This document shows, piece by piece, positions 18,181-27,158 of a stretch of DNA of 64,000 nt. The stretch comes from Candidatus Dechloromonas phosphoritropha (GTDB lineage Bacteria; Pseudomonadota; Gammaproteobacteria; Burkholderiales; Rhodocyclaceae), in assembly GCA_016722705.1 (NCBI GenBank), contig JADKGN010000001.1:744001-808000 (forward strand), written 5' to 3'. A program made the translations under genes and the position numbers. How positions within the stretch are numbered: the stretch's first letter is position 1; the number at the start of each line of letters is the position of its first letter. The notes beneath the pieces were generated by a model that saw only the letters and a program-made list of their open reading frames with translations, was not told where the DNA came from and made no database searches.

Positions 18181-18204
18181 CTTAGTGCCATTCTGGTCTG
18201 TCCC

Positions 18205-19714
18205 GAATGGCACTTACTTAAGCTTTTTTGGGTGCCCATGGCGCTGGATATCCTCCCGTGCCATAGGGCGTGGTCTCATCAATAATGGGTAGGCATTGCG
18301 GCGTCGCTTGAGGGCACGAGGCTCGATGCGGCCTGGGCGATTGCCGACGGTTTGCTGGGCAATGAGGGCGAAGAGTTGGCTGGGGTGTGCGATGCCACCA
18401 TGATAGGCATGAGGCGCCCAGGCGAGCCAGACTTGCACGGCATGCTTGAAGCTCAACTGACGGGGCAAGAGGCCGCTTTGTAGCGCCGCTTGAGCCATCA
18501 TCAAGCGGATCAAATTGTAGGCGAGCAGATAGACCCAGATTTCCTTCACGGCCATGGCTGGCGTTTGGCAGCCCAGTTGCTCCATGCCCAAGGTGGTCTT
18601 GATGTTGCGCAGATCAAGTTCAACATGCCAGCGATCCCGATACAGGCGTTTGATGGCCTCCTTGGATGTTTGCTTTGGACACAGAAAGGTCGTGACGAGT
18701 GTCTTGCCCCCCGCCCGAAGCTCGCGAACCGTGACACTGGCCGGTGCCTGCGCGTAATCCTCCTGAGACATCCAGTCTGGCTTGATGCCTGGTTTGGATA
18801 AAACCAGCAGGTGGTCACGCTCCCCCAGTCGCTGGCCGAGGCAATAATCGGTGGTGCGTTGGCGTGATCCGTGTTGTTCAAAGACGGCATCAACCCCTCG
18901 CTCGATCAGCGCGCAGAGCAGGAAGTAGGTGGCAAAGAACGCATCGCCCACCAGCACATCGCCGCGCACCAAGGTGTCGATCTGGCGGCGCAGCAAGGAC
19001 TGCTCGTCGCTGCCTTTGCCGCGACAGGCGCTGATCGCGGCATTGAGCACAGCACCGCTGCCCAGGCAGATCAGGCCGACGATCCGGCATTGCGGGAATC
19101 CCAATCCAGCCTTCTGGCTACCGGGCTGCGGGAAGTCGGCCTGATTGGCGTCAGTATCGGGCATGATCACCGTGGCCCCATCCACCAATCGTACCGGACG
19201 CCCCCGCCAGTGCCATGCCGCCGGGGCATGGGCCGTTAGCCATTGCCCGGTCTGATGGGTCAAGGTACTGACCATCGACGTCGGCACGCGTTGGCGAGCC
19301 CGGCAGTAGGCGCCGGTATGGGAGCTGCAGGGCGTGAGTCCGGCGATCAGGCGCTTGATCGCCCCTTCATTGACGGCGCGTTGGCAGGAGCGGTCGGCGC
19401 TGAGGGCTTGCGCCAAAAACATCGATAGCGTTTCAGTGGGCGGAAACAGTCGCTCTCGGTGCGGCGGCAAGGCCAACTCCACGGCATCGAAGAGTTCCGG
19501 CCCAGTCAATAGATCGAAAAACGCGTGGGCATCTACGCTGTTGGCCTTCGCCGAAATCGCGTGACGTTGCCGGGTGATGGCTTTGTGAGTAGCATGCATT
19601 GGGGCTGATTCCTCGGGTGACAGTCGGGTGTTTGGCGACTCCAACTTATCACGCGTCGATTCAGCCTGCTTTATCAATTACATCAGTATGTTGGGGCTTA
19701 AGTAAGTGCCATTC
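18205..19714 (-). mobile_element. IS4 family insertion sequence, 11-bp target duplication
   Basis: 1510 bp. Ends GAATGGCACTTACTTAAGC at 18205 and its exact complement ending at 19714. TGGTCTGTCCC is duplicated at 18194-18204 and 19715-19725. The terminal repeats are close to those of the truncated IS4 at 10772, so the two belong to related lineages. It landed directly at the edge of the MITE. Confidence 0.95.
18214..19599 (-). CDS. IS4 family transposase, intact
   Basis: About 461 residues from ATG 19599 (GAGGAA about 9 nt upstream); an upstream TTG at 19677 is possible but less likely. DDE signature complete: VRLVDGATVIMPDTDANQAD, VLVGDAFFATYFLL, and YRDRWHVELDLRNIKTTLGM, the Y-(2)-R-(3)-E-(6)-K motif. 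With perfect ends and target duplication this is probably the active member of the IS4 lineage here and could mobilise the MITEs. Confidence 0.93.
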   Translation of the reverse strand: MHATHKAITRQRHAISAKANSVDAHAFFDLLTGPELFDAVELALPPHRERLFPPTETLSMFLAQALSADRSCQRAVNEGAIKRLIAGLTPCSSHTGAYCRARQRVPTSMVSTLTHQTGQWLTAHAPAAWHWRGRPVRLVDGATVIMPDTDANQADFPQPGSQKAGLGFPQCRIVGLICLGSGAVLNAAISACRGKGSDEQSLLRRQIDTLVRGDVLVGDAFFATYFLLCALIERGVDAVFEQHGSRQRTTDYCLGQRLGERDHLLVLSKPGIKPDWMSQEDYAQAPASVTVRELRAGGKTLVTTFLCPKQTSKEAIKRLYRDRWHVELDLRNIKTTLGMEQLGCQTPAMAVKEIWVYLLAYNLIRLMMAQAALQSGLLPRQLSFKHAVQVWLAWAPHAYHGGIAHPSQLFALIAQQTVGNRPGRIEPRALKRRRNAYPLLMRPRPMAREDIQRHGHPKKLK

Positions 19715-19808
19715 TGGTCTGTCCCCTTTTTCCCTTCAATTTGTTGCTCTTCGGACTTGAACCGCCCTTCGCTTATCATTGGCGCCTTCAACTTGCGGAA
19801 CCACATCC

Positions 19809-20276
19809 ATGAAGCGCTGCGCCACACTGCTTGTCGCCGCCCTCGCCCTGCCGGCCAGCCTGCCTGTCGCGGCCGAGGAAATCGGCTGCTCAACCACCGC
19901 CTGGAAGTTGATCGGCGCCAACCACCGGGTGTGCATCTATGCCTATGATGACCCGAAGATTCCCGGCGTTACCTGCCACATCAGCCAGGCGCGAACGGGT
20001 GGCGTCAAGGGCAGTTTCGGGCTGGCCGAAGATCCGTCGCAGTTCTCGCTCGCCTGCCGCCAGGTCGGTCCGATCACCCTGCCGGCCAAACTCCCCGACG
20101 AAGATGTCGTCTTCAGCGAAAATACTTCGCTGCTCTTCAAGGAAACAAAGATCACTCGCTTCGTCGACCGCAAGCGCAATGTGCTGATCTATCTGGCGAT
20201 CAGCCGCAAGATTATCGAGGGCGCGCCCGCCAATGCGATCTCGACGGTGCCGGTCCAGCCGTGGGGGAGCAAGTGA
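19809..20276 (+). CDS. creA: CreA family periplasmic protein
   Basis: 155 residues from ATG 19809. Signal peptide MKRCATLLVAALALPASLPV followed by Ala-rich cleavage region, then mature CreA motifs: EIGCSTTAWKLIGANHRVCI, DPKIPGVTCHISQARTGGVK, SLACRQVGPI and FVDRKRNVLIYLAISRKII. The family is conserved in proteobacteria; its molecular function is not established despite the name (catabolite regulation). It stands alone between IS4 and IS630 elements. Confidence 0.92.
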   Translation: MKRCATLLVAALALPASLPVAAEEIGCSTTAWKLIGANHRVCIYAYDDPKIPGVTCHISQARTGGVKGSFGLAEDPSQFSLACRQVGPITLPAKLPDEDVVFSENTSLLFKETKITRFVDRKRNVLIYLAISRKIIEGAPANAISTVPVQPWGSK

Positions 20277-20770
20277 GCTGGCAGGACATCGTTGGGCGGC
20301 GTCGCGCCTCATGTCACCGGGAACGGCTCGAAAAGCCGCGAACTGCCGCAGCCGGGCGGGGCACCGGGTAGCACCACGCTGCCGCACATCGTGTGCTGCG
20401 CTGCTCCGGCACATGCGCACGACGACACGACCCGGGGCGCTTATTCAAATTAGCGTTCAAGATGATACTAATGCTAGAATATTCCTAAGTACAAGATACT
20501 TGGGAGGCATTGACATGGCCAGACCGCGGCGAGTAGATCCGGAATTGGTGACGCAGGCCCAAGCGGCCGTGAGAGACGCCGATAATGTTGAGGCCCTGCG
20601 CTGTGCGCAGGCGGTGCTGCTACCGGCGCTATTGGGAGCGACGCTGGAGCAGACCGCAGCGGTACTGGGCATAGGTCGAGCCACCGTGCCCAGGCTACAA
20701 GCGCGCCTGCGCCGGCTATTGGCCAAACCGGACGCAATCCAACCGAATTGGGGTGGTCGCCGGCGAGCTT

Positions 20771-22163
20771 CCAATCCTCTCAACTTAGCCCATAGTCATA
20801 CGGCGGGTTTGTAAGCAAAGGACAGGTGAGGCTTTCGCTGGTTTGGCCGAGGTCGAGCACGATCAGGGATAAATTTCTGAAGGTTTTTGACGATTTCCGA
20901 GAAGATTTCCTTGGTAACTCGGGTGGTGATTTGCTGCACACCCGCCAAGACTCGGGGCAAGATACGACGTACGGTATTGAAGGCCATCGTCCGATTCACT
21001 CGCCATGGCGAATCGCTGGGCAGCCGCTCTTCCGCAGCCAGGTAGGTGGCCAGGGCATTGAGATTGTCACACACCATCTTGGCCCCAACATCCTGGCAGG
21101 CGGCCAGCCAAGTCAGGCCGGACGTGTGCTCCAGATTGAGCCGGTGTTTGATGCGCTTGAACGCCTCCTCGATACGCCAACGGCTGTGATAAAGGGCTGA
21201 GAAGCTTGTGGCCGGATACCGCGCGGTATCAAGCAAGGAGGTCATCAAGACCCGTACCTTGCCAGTCGGCGTCACCTGACGAATCAGGCGAACCATAGAA
21301 GGCAGACGCGGACACTCGTAATCAATGGCATCCTGACGATGCGGTGGCGGCAATGTCACCTGCGCCTCATCTTCTCCGGATCGCATGAACTGGGTGATGG
21401 CAGAAAAGGAAGCGGACGAATCACAGCGTATGCAAAAGGGGATACCTCGATGCAACAGCGCCGCGACCAACCAGGCACCCGGATACCCGCGATCAAGCAC
21501 CAGCATGTCCTGAGCACCGAGTCGGTCAAGCCGCTCAAACAACATCTGACGTTCGCCGACCAGCGAACTGTGCAAAATCAGCGAGTCGAACAATTCGATC
21601 CCTGGCCGAAACAAACCGAAGATGGCCGCTTCTCGAATATGGCGGCGCCCTTCCAGGTCAAGCAAGGTCAGACGTACCTTCGATGCATCCGCCGCCAAGA
21701 CCCGCAAGCCTTGCCAGTCCGGCTGCTGCGGAACGACCTCATCGACCAGGCGCAGCAATTCTGTATTGAGCGGCTCAAAGAGATTGGCGACCAGATGGCT
21801 GCGCGCCTTTGAGAAGGCACTGGCCGTGATCGCCCGACAAAGGCGGGTTCTTCCGGCAAGCAGGGCAAAGCAGGAATCAAGCTCCGCCTGAACTGCGCCG
21901 CGAATGCCGGTGAGCAGGAAAGCGATCAGATTCGTGAATGGCAATTCACGGTTTCGGGTGAAAAACCGAGGCTCGCGGCGGGCGGCGGCAAGGAAATTGG
22001 CGCCATGAATGTAGTCCGTTAGCCGTGAAACGATATTGGCATATTTAGGCCGTCATATAAAGCCTATTTATATCAATTGGTTACATGCTCGATTATATCT
22101 TGGCGCGGCCAGATGGCAAAGTTGCCAAAATTAGATGACAGACCGCTAAGTCAAGAGGATTGG
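20771..22163 (-). mobile_element. IS4 family element (1393 bp) inserted in IS630 copy 1
   Basis: Ends CCAATCCTCTCAACTTAG at 20771 and the complement of CCAATCCTCTTGACTTAG at 22163. GCGAGCTT is duplicated at 20763-20770 and 22164-22171. Nearly identical to the copy in hsdS at 46956-48348, which has the same length and the opposite orientation. Confidence 0.95.
20796..21944 (-). CDS. IS4 family transposase (copy 1)
   Basis: 382 residues counted from TTG 21944. Catalytic blocks VLAADASKVRLTLLDLEGRR, DMLVLDRGYPGAWLVAALL and ALYHSRWRIEEAFKRIKHRL, the last being YxxR..E......K. The open frame extends about 90 nt further upstream (…GANFLAAARREPRFFTRNRE) without ATG, GTG or TTG, so the true start may be a non-standard codon. 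Protein identical to that at 47175-48323. Confidence 0.93.
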   Translation of the reverse strand: MPFTNLIAFLLTGIRGAVQAELDSCFALLAGRTRLCRAITASAFSKARSHLVANLFEPLNTELLRLVDEVVPQQPDWQGLRVLAADASKVRLTLLDLEGRRHIREAAIFGLFRPGIELFDSLILHSSLVGERQMLFERLDRLGAQDMLVLDRGYPGAWLVAALLHRGIPFCIRCDSSASFSAITQFMRSGEDEAQVTLPPPHRQDAIDYECPRLPSMVRLIRQVTPTGKVRVLMTSLLDTARYPATSFSALYHSRWRIEEAFKRIKHRLNLEHTSGLTWLAACQDVGAKMVCDNLNALATYLAAEERLPSDSPWRVNRTMAFNTVRRILPRVLAGVQQITTRVTKEIFSEIVKNLQKFIPDRARPRPNQRKPHLSFAYKPAV

Positions 22164-22355
22164 GCGAGCTTCGCTGCCACTGGAAGAGGAGGACCGTTTC
22201 CTGGCCCCTTGGGTGCAGGCCTCCAATGAAGGGGGAATTCTGGTCGTTTCGCCACTGCGTGCCGCGTTAGCGCAAAAGCTGGGACGTCCTGTGGCCGCCT
22301 CTGTCGTGTATCGCCTGTTGGCGCGGCACGGCTGGCGCAAGGTCGCACCCGACAC

Positions 22356-22376
22356 CCGGCATCCGGCATCCGGCAT
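22356..22376 (+). repeat. Heptanucleotide tandem repeat (CCGGCAT)x3 in IS630 transposase
   Basis: Three exact CCGGCAT units followed by CCGA. Seven is not a multiple of three, so unit number sets the reading frame. The IS630 copy at 57.5 kb has four units at 58048-58075 and is out of frame there. Confidence 0.95.
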
Positions 22377-23045
22377 CCGAAGAGTGATCCGCCGATCCAG
22401 GAAGCGTGGAAAAAAACTTCCTGAAACACTGGCAGCCCTCTTGAAACAGGAAGAGGTTTGGGGTCGCCGGGTGCGCCTGATGTTTCAGGACGAAGCGCGC
22501 TTTGGGCGCATGGTGCGAATTCGTCGCTGCTGGGCACCCAACCCAGCACGGCCAATGGTCTGCAACGGCTACGAGCGGGAGTTCATCTACGTTTATGGCG
22601 CCGTCAGCCCCATCGAAGGCGAGTTGGATTGGATGACCTGTCGGCAGATGAACACCGAACAGATGACGGCGTTCCTGGCCCGAGTCAGTACCGCGCATGA
22701 AAAGGAGTTCATGCTGATGGTCGTCGACGGCGCCAGCTCACACGTATCGAAGGATCTGCAAGTGCCAGAGAACATTCGTCTGCTGCGCCTGCCACCTTAC
22801 GCGCCCGAACTCAACCCGCAGGAGCACGTCTGGGATGAGGTGCGGGAGAAGGAGTTTCCCAATCGTGTGTTTGCCGACCTCGGTAGTGTCATCCGCCAGT
22901 TGGAAACAGGCCTTCCCCGTCTGGCAGCAAATACCTCAGGGCTGCGCAGCCTGACCGCATGGCCATGGATTGTTAGTCTCAACTTGAACGCTACTTAGAA
23001 TTAGCCCTGGAGCAGCGCGGAGAGCACTGAAAACGGACGTAAACG

Positions 23046-23070
23046 GAAAACGCCGCATTAAGCGGCGTTT
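23046..23070. terminator. Bidirectional hairpin terminator
   Basis: AAAACGCCGC (23046-23055) pairs perfectly with GCGGCGTTTT (23061-23070) across ATTAA. T runs occur on both strands. It lies between IS630 copy 1 and the minus-strand UPF0149 gene. Nothing else is seen in 22999-23323. Confidence 0.8.
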
Positions 23071-23323
23071 TGTAGCGGTGCCTTGTGCACCGGTTATCGG
23101 GTTTCCCCGTCTGGGTACTGCCTAGTCATCCTGAAGAAGTTGCATTCTCAATAATCGCTCTCCTTGTGGTCAGCAATACGAAACTGCACTTCCTTTGTAC
23201 GCCTGATTCGCCCGAAGCGCAACATGCTTTTTTTGCATTCTTTTAAGTGGATTCCAGGAACCTTCGAAACCCGGCCCCAGGTTGCGTCGATAACGGAGAC
23301 GAAAGCGGCAGCGGGTTGCGGAT

Positions 23324-24019
23324 TCAGTTCAATTTATCGGGTCGACCGCAACATTGCTTGAACTTGCGGCCGCTGCCGCACGGACACGGGTCGTTGCGGC
23401 CCGATTTCGGCTCGTCGCGGCGCACGGCGCCACCCCGGCGTCGGTTGCGCCAGAAATTGTAGAGGGCCTGGACGATGACCGGCAGATTTTCCTGGATGTC
23501 GGCCACCAGGCGGGCTTCCTCGGCCGGCGGAAACCAGCGCTCGCCGCTTTCCTCGACATCTTCCTTGAGCATGCCGTTGAGCACGAACATCGGTTCGAGG
23601 AGTTCGGAAAGGTCGTCGGCGTGCTTGCCGGCCAGCTCAAACCAGTCACCACCAAGACCGGCGCCGAAGACGTAGGTGTCGGCCCAGGCCGCATAGTCGT
23701 ATTCCTCGCCGCTCTCGTCGAGCGGATAGAGCACCGGCGCAATCGTCTCGTCGTTGAGCAAGGCGACGGCGAGGTCGTTGCTCAGGCGCATCAGCAACTC
23801 GACCGCTTCGAGCACTTGCTCATCTTCGGCGTCATCCAGCCCCTTGCCCAGCGCCTCGGGTAGCCAGACGGAGGGCAGAACCGGCGCCGGGCTACTGACG
23901 ATGGCGCAGAGCATGGCCTGGATTTCGTCCAGGCGCATCGCGTCGCCCTGGAACAAGTCGGCTTCGAGGAGTTGTTCGAGGTGGTCGAGATCGCTGTCGC
24001 TGAGAGGGGCCGGGTTCAT
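23324..24019 (-). CDS. UPF0149/YecA family protein with C-terminal SEC-C zinc motif
   Basis: 231 residues from ATG 24019. The helical UPF0149 region occupies roughly residues 8-185 (LSDSDLDHLEQLLEADLF, YAAWADTYVFGAGLGGDWFE, RWFPPAEEARLVADIQENLP), and the tail GRNDPCPCGSGRKFKQCCG is the SEC-C zinc-binding motif also found at the end of SecA. Such proteins are thought to bind zinc or protein partners; the function is not known. It is divergent from msrB, 84 bp apart. Confidence 0.88.
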   Translation of the reverse strand: MNPAPLSDSDLDHLEQLLEADLFQGDAMRLDEIQAMLCAIVSSPAPVLPSVWLPEALGKGLDDAEDEQVLEAVELLMRLSNDLAVALLNDETIAPVLYPLDESGEEYDYAAWADTYVFGAGLGGDWFELAGKHADDLSELLEPMFVLNGMLKEDVEESGERWFPPAEEARLVADIQENLPVIVQALYNFWRNRRRGGAVRRDEPKSGRNDPCPCGSGRKFKQCCGRPDKLN

Positions 24020-24103
24020 TTCGCTTTTTCCTGACTGCCTGAGTGAATCATGGTCAAGTATAGGTGTCTCAAATCGCATCGCCAACCCGGAGATTGATCC
24101 GCC

Positions 24104-24496
24104 ATGCCGAAAATCGAAAAAACCGACGCCGAATGGCGCGCCCAGTTGAGCCCGGACGAATATCACGTCACCCGCGAGAAAGGCACCGAGCGCGCCTTCA
24201 CTGGCCGCTACTGGGATTGCCATGACGATGGCACCTACCGCTGCGTGTGCTGTGGCGCGCCGCTGTTCCGCTCGCAAGCCAAATTCGATTCGGGTTGCGG
24301 CTGGCCGAGCTTCCATACGCCCAACGATGAAAAACTGGTCACCGAGCATGTCGACCGCGGCTTCGGCATGTCCCGCACCGAAGTCACCTGTATCGAATGC
24401 GGCGCCCACCTTGGCCACGTCTTTCCCGACGGCCCGGCGCCGAGCGGGCTGCGTTACTGCATCAACTCGGCATCGCTCAAGCTGGAAAAAGAGTAG
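24104..24496 (+). CDS. msrB: Peptide methionine-(R)-S-oxide reductase
   Basis: 130 residues, full length. Zinc-binding pairs C47/C50 (CVCCG) and C96/C99 (CIECG), the SelR core FDSGCGWPSF, GHVFPDGP and the catalytic cysteine C119 in RYCINS are all present. It reduces methionine-R-sulfoxide in oxidised proteins, using thioredoxin. No signal peptide, so cytoplasmic. It ends 13 bp from the convergent radical SAM gene. Confidence 0.97.
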   Translation: MPKIEKTDAEWRAQLSPDEYHVTREKGTERAFTGRYWDCHDDGTYRCVCCGAPLFRSQAKFDSGCGWPSFHTPNDEKLVTEHVDRGFGMSRTEVTCIECGAHLGHVFPDGPAPSGLRYCINSASLKLEKE

Positions 24497-24509
24497 CCAC
24501 AAGGAATCA

Positions 24510-25400
24510 CTACAGGCCGCGCGCCCAGGCCGGGCGCAGATGCGCCTTGTCAGGATTTTCGATGGCCTGCCGCACCTGCGCCAGGAGGCGCTCCTTGTCA
24601 GCACCCAGCGTGCCCCTGAGGACCAGCCAGTTCGAGGCATGATCGCTGCGGAAAACAGTGCGCTTCAGTTCCAGCGCGGACAAAAGCTGTTCGGTTTCGA
24701 CAAACAGTTCGTGCTGGCTCAACGGCTCCCACTCGGGGAATCCGGCACGTAAACGCTGCTCGCCCATCGGAAAACTGACGACCAGCGTCGCCAGATATTC
24801 CGGCTGCGTGGCATTGGCGAGGCGCGCCGAGTTGGCCGCATGCTGCGTCGACCAGACCTTGCCACCGAGGCCGTTGAGGATCATCACCGAACGCGTGATT
24901 CCGGCTGCGCCGAGCTTGTCGAGCGCCTCGCGCGTCGTTTCGAAGGTTTCGCCCTTGTGGACCGCAGCCAAGACCTGATCGTCGCCCGATTCAGCGCCGA
25001 CATAGACCATCGACAGCCCGGCGGCCGCCAGTTCGTTCACTTCCGCCTGCGATTTCTTGCGCAGGTTGCGCGGCAGGCAGTAGCTGGAGATGCGCCGCGC
25101 GGCAGGCAGGTACGCCTTGATCGCTTCAAGGATCGCCAGCAGGCGCCGGGTCGGCAGTACCGTGGCGTCGCCATCGGCGAGGAAGATGCGACGCACCTGA
25201 TCGCCGTAATGTTCGCCGGTCAGGCGGATGCTGTCGAGCACCTCGGCCTCCTCACGCACCCGGAATTTTTTCTGTGGCGCGGTGTACATCTCGCAGAAGG
25301 TGCATTCGTTCCACGAACAACCATCGGTCACCGGCAGGATCAGCGATTCGGCCTCGCTCGGCGGACGGAAGACGGGTTCGACGTAGCGAATCGGGATCAT
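24510..25400 (-). CDS. Radical SAM protein of unknown substrate
   Basis: 296 residues. The N-terminal cluster site is GCSWNECTFCEMY, spacing CX4CX2C, used by a subset of radical SAM enzymes in place of CX3CX2C. It is followed by RIFLADGDATVLPTRRLLAI and SMVYVGAESGDDQVLAAVHK (SAM-binding barrel strands) and a C-terminal SLG-rich tail. The start ATG (25400) overlaps the stop of the upstream thioesterase gene (ATGA), so the two are coupled and may act on a common acyl or cofactor pathway. That link is inference. Confidence 0.85.
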   Translation of the reverse strand: MIPIRYVEPVFRPPSEAESLILPVTDGCSWNECTFCEMYTAPQKKFRVREEAEVLDSIRLTGEHYGDQVRRIFLADGDATVLPTRRLLAILEAIKAYLPAARRISSYCLPRNLRKKSQAEVNELAAAGLSMVYVGAESGDDQVLAAVHKGETFETTREALDKLGAAGITRSVMILNGLGGKVWSTQHAANSARLANATQPEYLATLVVSFPMGEQRLRAGFPEWEPLSQHELFVETEQLLSALELKRTVFRSDHASNWLVLRGTLGADKERLLAQVRQAIENPDKAHLRPAWARGL

Positions 25401-25831
25401 GTCGGAAATTTCTCGCGGAAGGCAGTCGGCACCGATGCCGGCTTGCGTGCCGCGTAGTCGAAGAACATGATGCCCGTCTTGCCGCGCGCCACTTCGCGGT
25501 CGCTGCTCTGCTCGCTGACGCGATAGACCAGGTCGCAGCCGTACTTGTTGAAATCGTTCGCCGTCATCTCGAAGACCAGCACCTCGCCATGAAATGCCTC
25601 CGAGCGATACTGGATCGCCGCATCGGCAACGATGATGCCAAAGCCCTCAACATTCAGTTCCGTGTAGCCGAGCGCCTTGAAGAAGCGGACGCGCGCTTCC
25701 GAAACCAGCGCCAGCAAAGCCGAGTTGTCGAGGTGATTGCCGTAGTTGATGTGGTTGATGTAAATCGTGATCGGCGTCGAGAAGCTGAAGCGATCGGGAA
25801 GGTCAATATGGATTCTGGCCAAGGAAGTCAC
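25397..25831 (-). CDS. Acyl-CoA thioesterase, hotdog fold (4-hydroxybenzoyl-CoA type)
   Basis: About 144 residues from GTG 25831. INHINYGNHLDNSALLALVS matches the catalytic helix region of YbgC/4HBT-like thioesterases (normally …D..GHVNN..Y..), followed by beta strands IQYRSEAFHGEVLVFEM and EVARGKTGIMFFDY. The frame is open well upstream but that part has no thioesterase character. No ATG fits, and GTG just before TSLARIHIDLP gives the family's usual length. Translationally coupled to the radical SAM gene. Confidence 0.8.
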   Translation of the reverse strand: MTSLARIHIDLPDRFSFSTPITIYINHINYGNHLDNSALLALVSEARVRFFKALGYTELNVEGFGIIVADAAIQYRSEAFHGEVLVFEMTANDFNKYGCDLVYRVSEQSSDREVARGKTGIMFFDYAARKPASVPTAFREKFPT

Positions 25832-25992
25832 CGCGCGATCATTGGGTCGAAAGGCACTGCGGCAACAGCGTGGCGCTGCCCGCAATGAGCTGGAGGAAAT
25901 TATAGTCCGCCGCGGCGCGACCTCGGCATCCGCCTGCTCTCCACCAATCCGGCCAAGGCCGGGAATTCGGGCATCCGCCGGCTGTGCGCCCT

Positions 25993-26008
25993 CCCATTGA
26001 TCAATGGG
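25993..26008. promoter_or_regulatory. 16-bp perfect palindrome upstream of RND operon
   Basis: CCCATTGATCAATGGG, centred about 54 nt before the ATG of the membrane-fusion gene, in the 223-bp divergent gap. Position and perfect symmetry suggest an operator for a TetR- or MarR-like efflux regulator, but no such regulator lies in the window. Confidence 0.5.
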
Positions 26009-26054
26009 CGTGTGGTAAATTCGGCACATTGAGGTACTCGGCTTGGGAAAAATC

Positions 26055-27158
26055 ATGTCATTCATTCAAAACAAATGCGCGCGGCGGACGTGTAACTGGA
26101 TGGTCGCAGCTTCGGCACTTGCCGTTCTCGGCGCCTGCCAGCCCGAAGAGAAGAAGGCCGCGCCGGAAATCCGTCCGGTGCGCGTGGTCACCGTCGAGTC
26201 GGTGAATAGTAGCGATTCGGTGATGCTCACCGGCAGGGTCCAGGCGGAAAGCGAAGTCAATCTGGCGTTTCGTATCGACGGGCGCATGATCAGCCGTGCA
26301 GTGAGTGTCGGCGATGCGGTCAGGGCCGGCCAGGAAATCGCGCGGCTCAATCCGGAAAACGAGGAAAACGGTCTGCGCGCGTCGGAAGCCGCCCTGCAGG
26401 GTGCCCGCGGGCAACTGATCGAGGCTCGCGCCAACGAGACGCGCAACCGTTCGCTGCTGGCACAGAACTTCATCTCCCAGGCGGCCTTCGATCGTATCGC
26501 GCAGGTTGCCAACAGCGCGCAGACGCAGGTCGACGCGGCGCAGGCGCAGGTAAGCATCACCCGCAACCGCCTCGGTTACACGCGACTGCTGGCCGATGCC
26601 GGCGGCGTGGTAATCGCGGTCGGCGCCGAACCCGGCGAAGTGGTCCAGGGCGGGCGCATGGTCGTTCAGATTGCGCGCAAGGATGGTCGCGATGCCGTTT
26701 TCGACGTGTCCGCACGGCTCAAGGACATCGCACCGGCCAATCCGGAAATCACCGTGACGCTGGCGAGCGATGCGACGGTGACGGCGAAGGGCCGGGTGCG
26801 CGAGGTTTCGCCGCGCGCCGACCCGGTGACCGGAACCTTCGCGGTTCGCGTCGGATTGATCGAGCCGCCGGTCGCTATGCGTCTGGGAGCCACCGTCACC
26901 GGTAGCATGCAGGTCGGCGCAGCGCAGGGAATCGGGATTCCCGCGTCGGCGCTGGTCCGTGCCGAAGACCGGTCGGCGGTATGGGTCGTCGACCCGCAGG
27001 CTTTGACGGTTTCCTTGCGCACGATCGAAGTGCGCGCCTCCGACCCGGCCAAGGTTCAGGTTGCGACGGGCCTGGATCCGGGCGAGATCGTGGTTACCGC
27101 GGGCGTGCAGGCGCTACGCCCGGGTCAGAAGGTCCGCTTGCTCGAGACGAAGCCGTGA
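26055..27158 (+). CDS. RND efflux periplasmic adaptor (membrane fusion lipoprotein)
   Basis: 367 residues from ATG 26055. Lipobox LAVLGAC predicts a lipoprotein. Biotinyl-lipoyl-like halves VNLAFRIDGRMISRAVSVGD and GGVVIAVGAEPGEVVQGG flank an alpha-helical hairpin (about residues 100-165), followed by the beta-barrel and a MP-proximal domain. It links the inner-membrane pump encoded next to an outer-membrane channel, which is not in this window. The stop overlaps the pump start by GTGA. Confidence 0.93.
   Translation: MSFIQNKCARRTCNWMVAASALAVLGACQPEEKKAAPEIRPVRVVTVESVNSSDSVMLTGRVQAESEVNLAFRIDGRMISRAVSVGDAVRAGQEIARLNPENEENGLRASEAALQGARGQLIEARANETRNRSLLAQNFISQAAFDRIAQVANSAQTQVDAAQAQVSITRNRLGYTRLLADAGGVVIAVGAEPGEVVQGGRMVVQIARKDGRDAVFDVSARLKDIAPANPEITVTLASDATVTAKGRVREVSPRADPVTGTFAVRVGLIEPPVAMRLGATVTGSMQVGAAQGIGIPASALVRAEDRSAVWVVDPQALTVSLRTIEVRASDPAKVQVATGLDPGEIVVTAGVQALRPGQKVRLLETKP

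Larger units (their letters stand above)
20441..22998 (+). mobile_element. IS630 copy 1, interrupted by an IS4 element
   Basis: Ends TATTCAAATTAGCGTTCAAG (from about 20442) and, as complement, ATTCTAAGTAGCGTTCAAG at the right. TA-type flanks are likely but the last base of each end is uncertain. An IS4 element fills 20771-22163. The copy at 57534-58701 has the same ends and is in the same orientation. Confidence 0.82.
20515..22998 (+). pseudogene. IS630 transposase, split by IS4
   Basis: N-terminal part (20515-20770) has MARPRRVDPELVTQAQAAVR and the HTH region TLEQTAAVLGIGRATVPRLQ. The catalytic part (22172-22998) has MFQDEARFGRMVRIRRCWAP, MVVDGASSHVSKDLQ and PPYAPELNPQEHVWDEVREK. Removing the IS4 and one 8-bp duplication (1401 bp) leaves a continuous 360-codon frame, so the gene was intact before the insertion. 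It contains three CCGGCAT units at 22356-22376. Confidence 0.9.
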
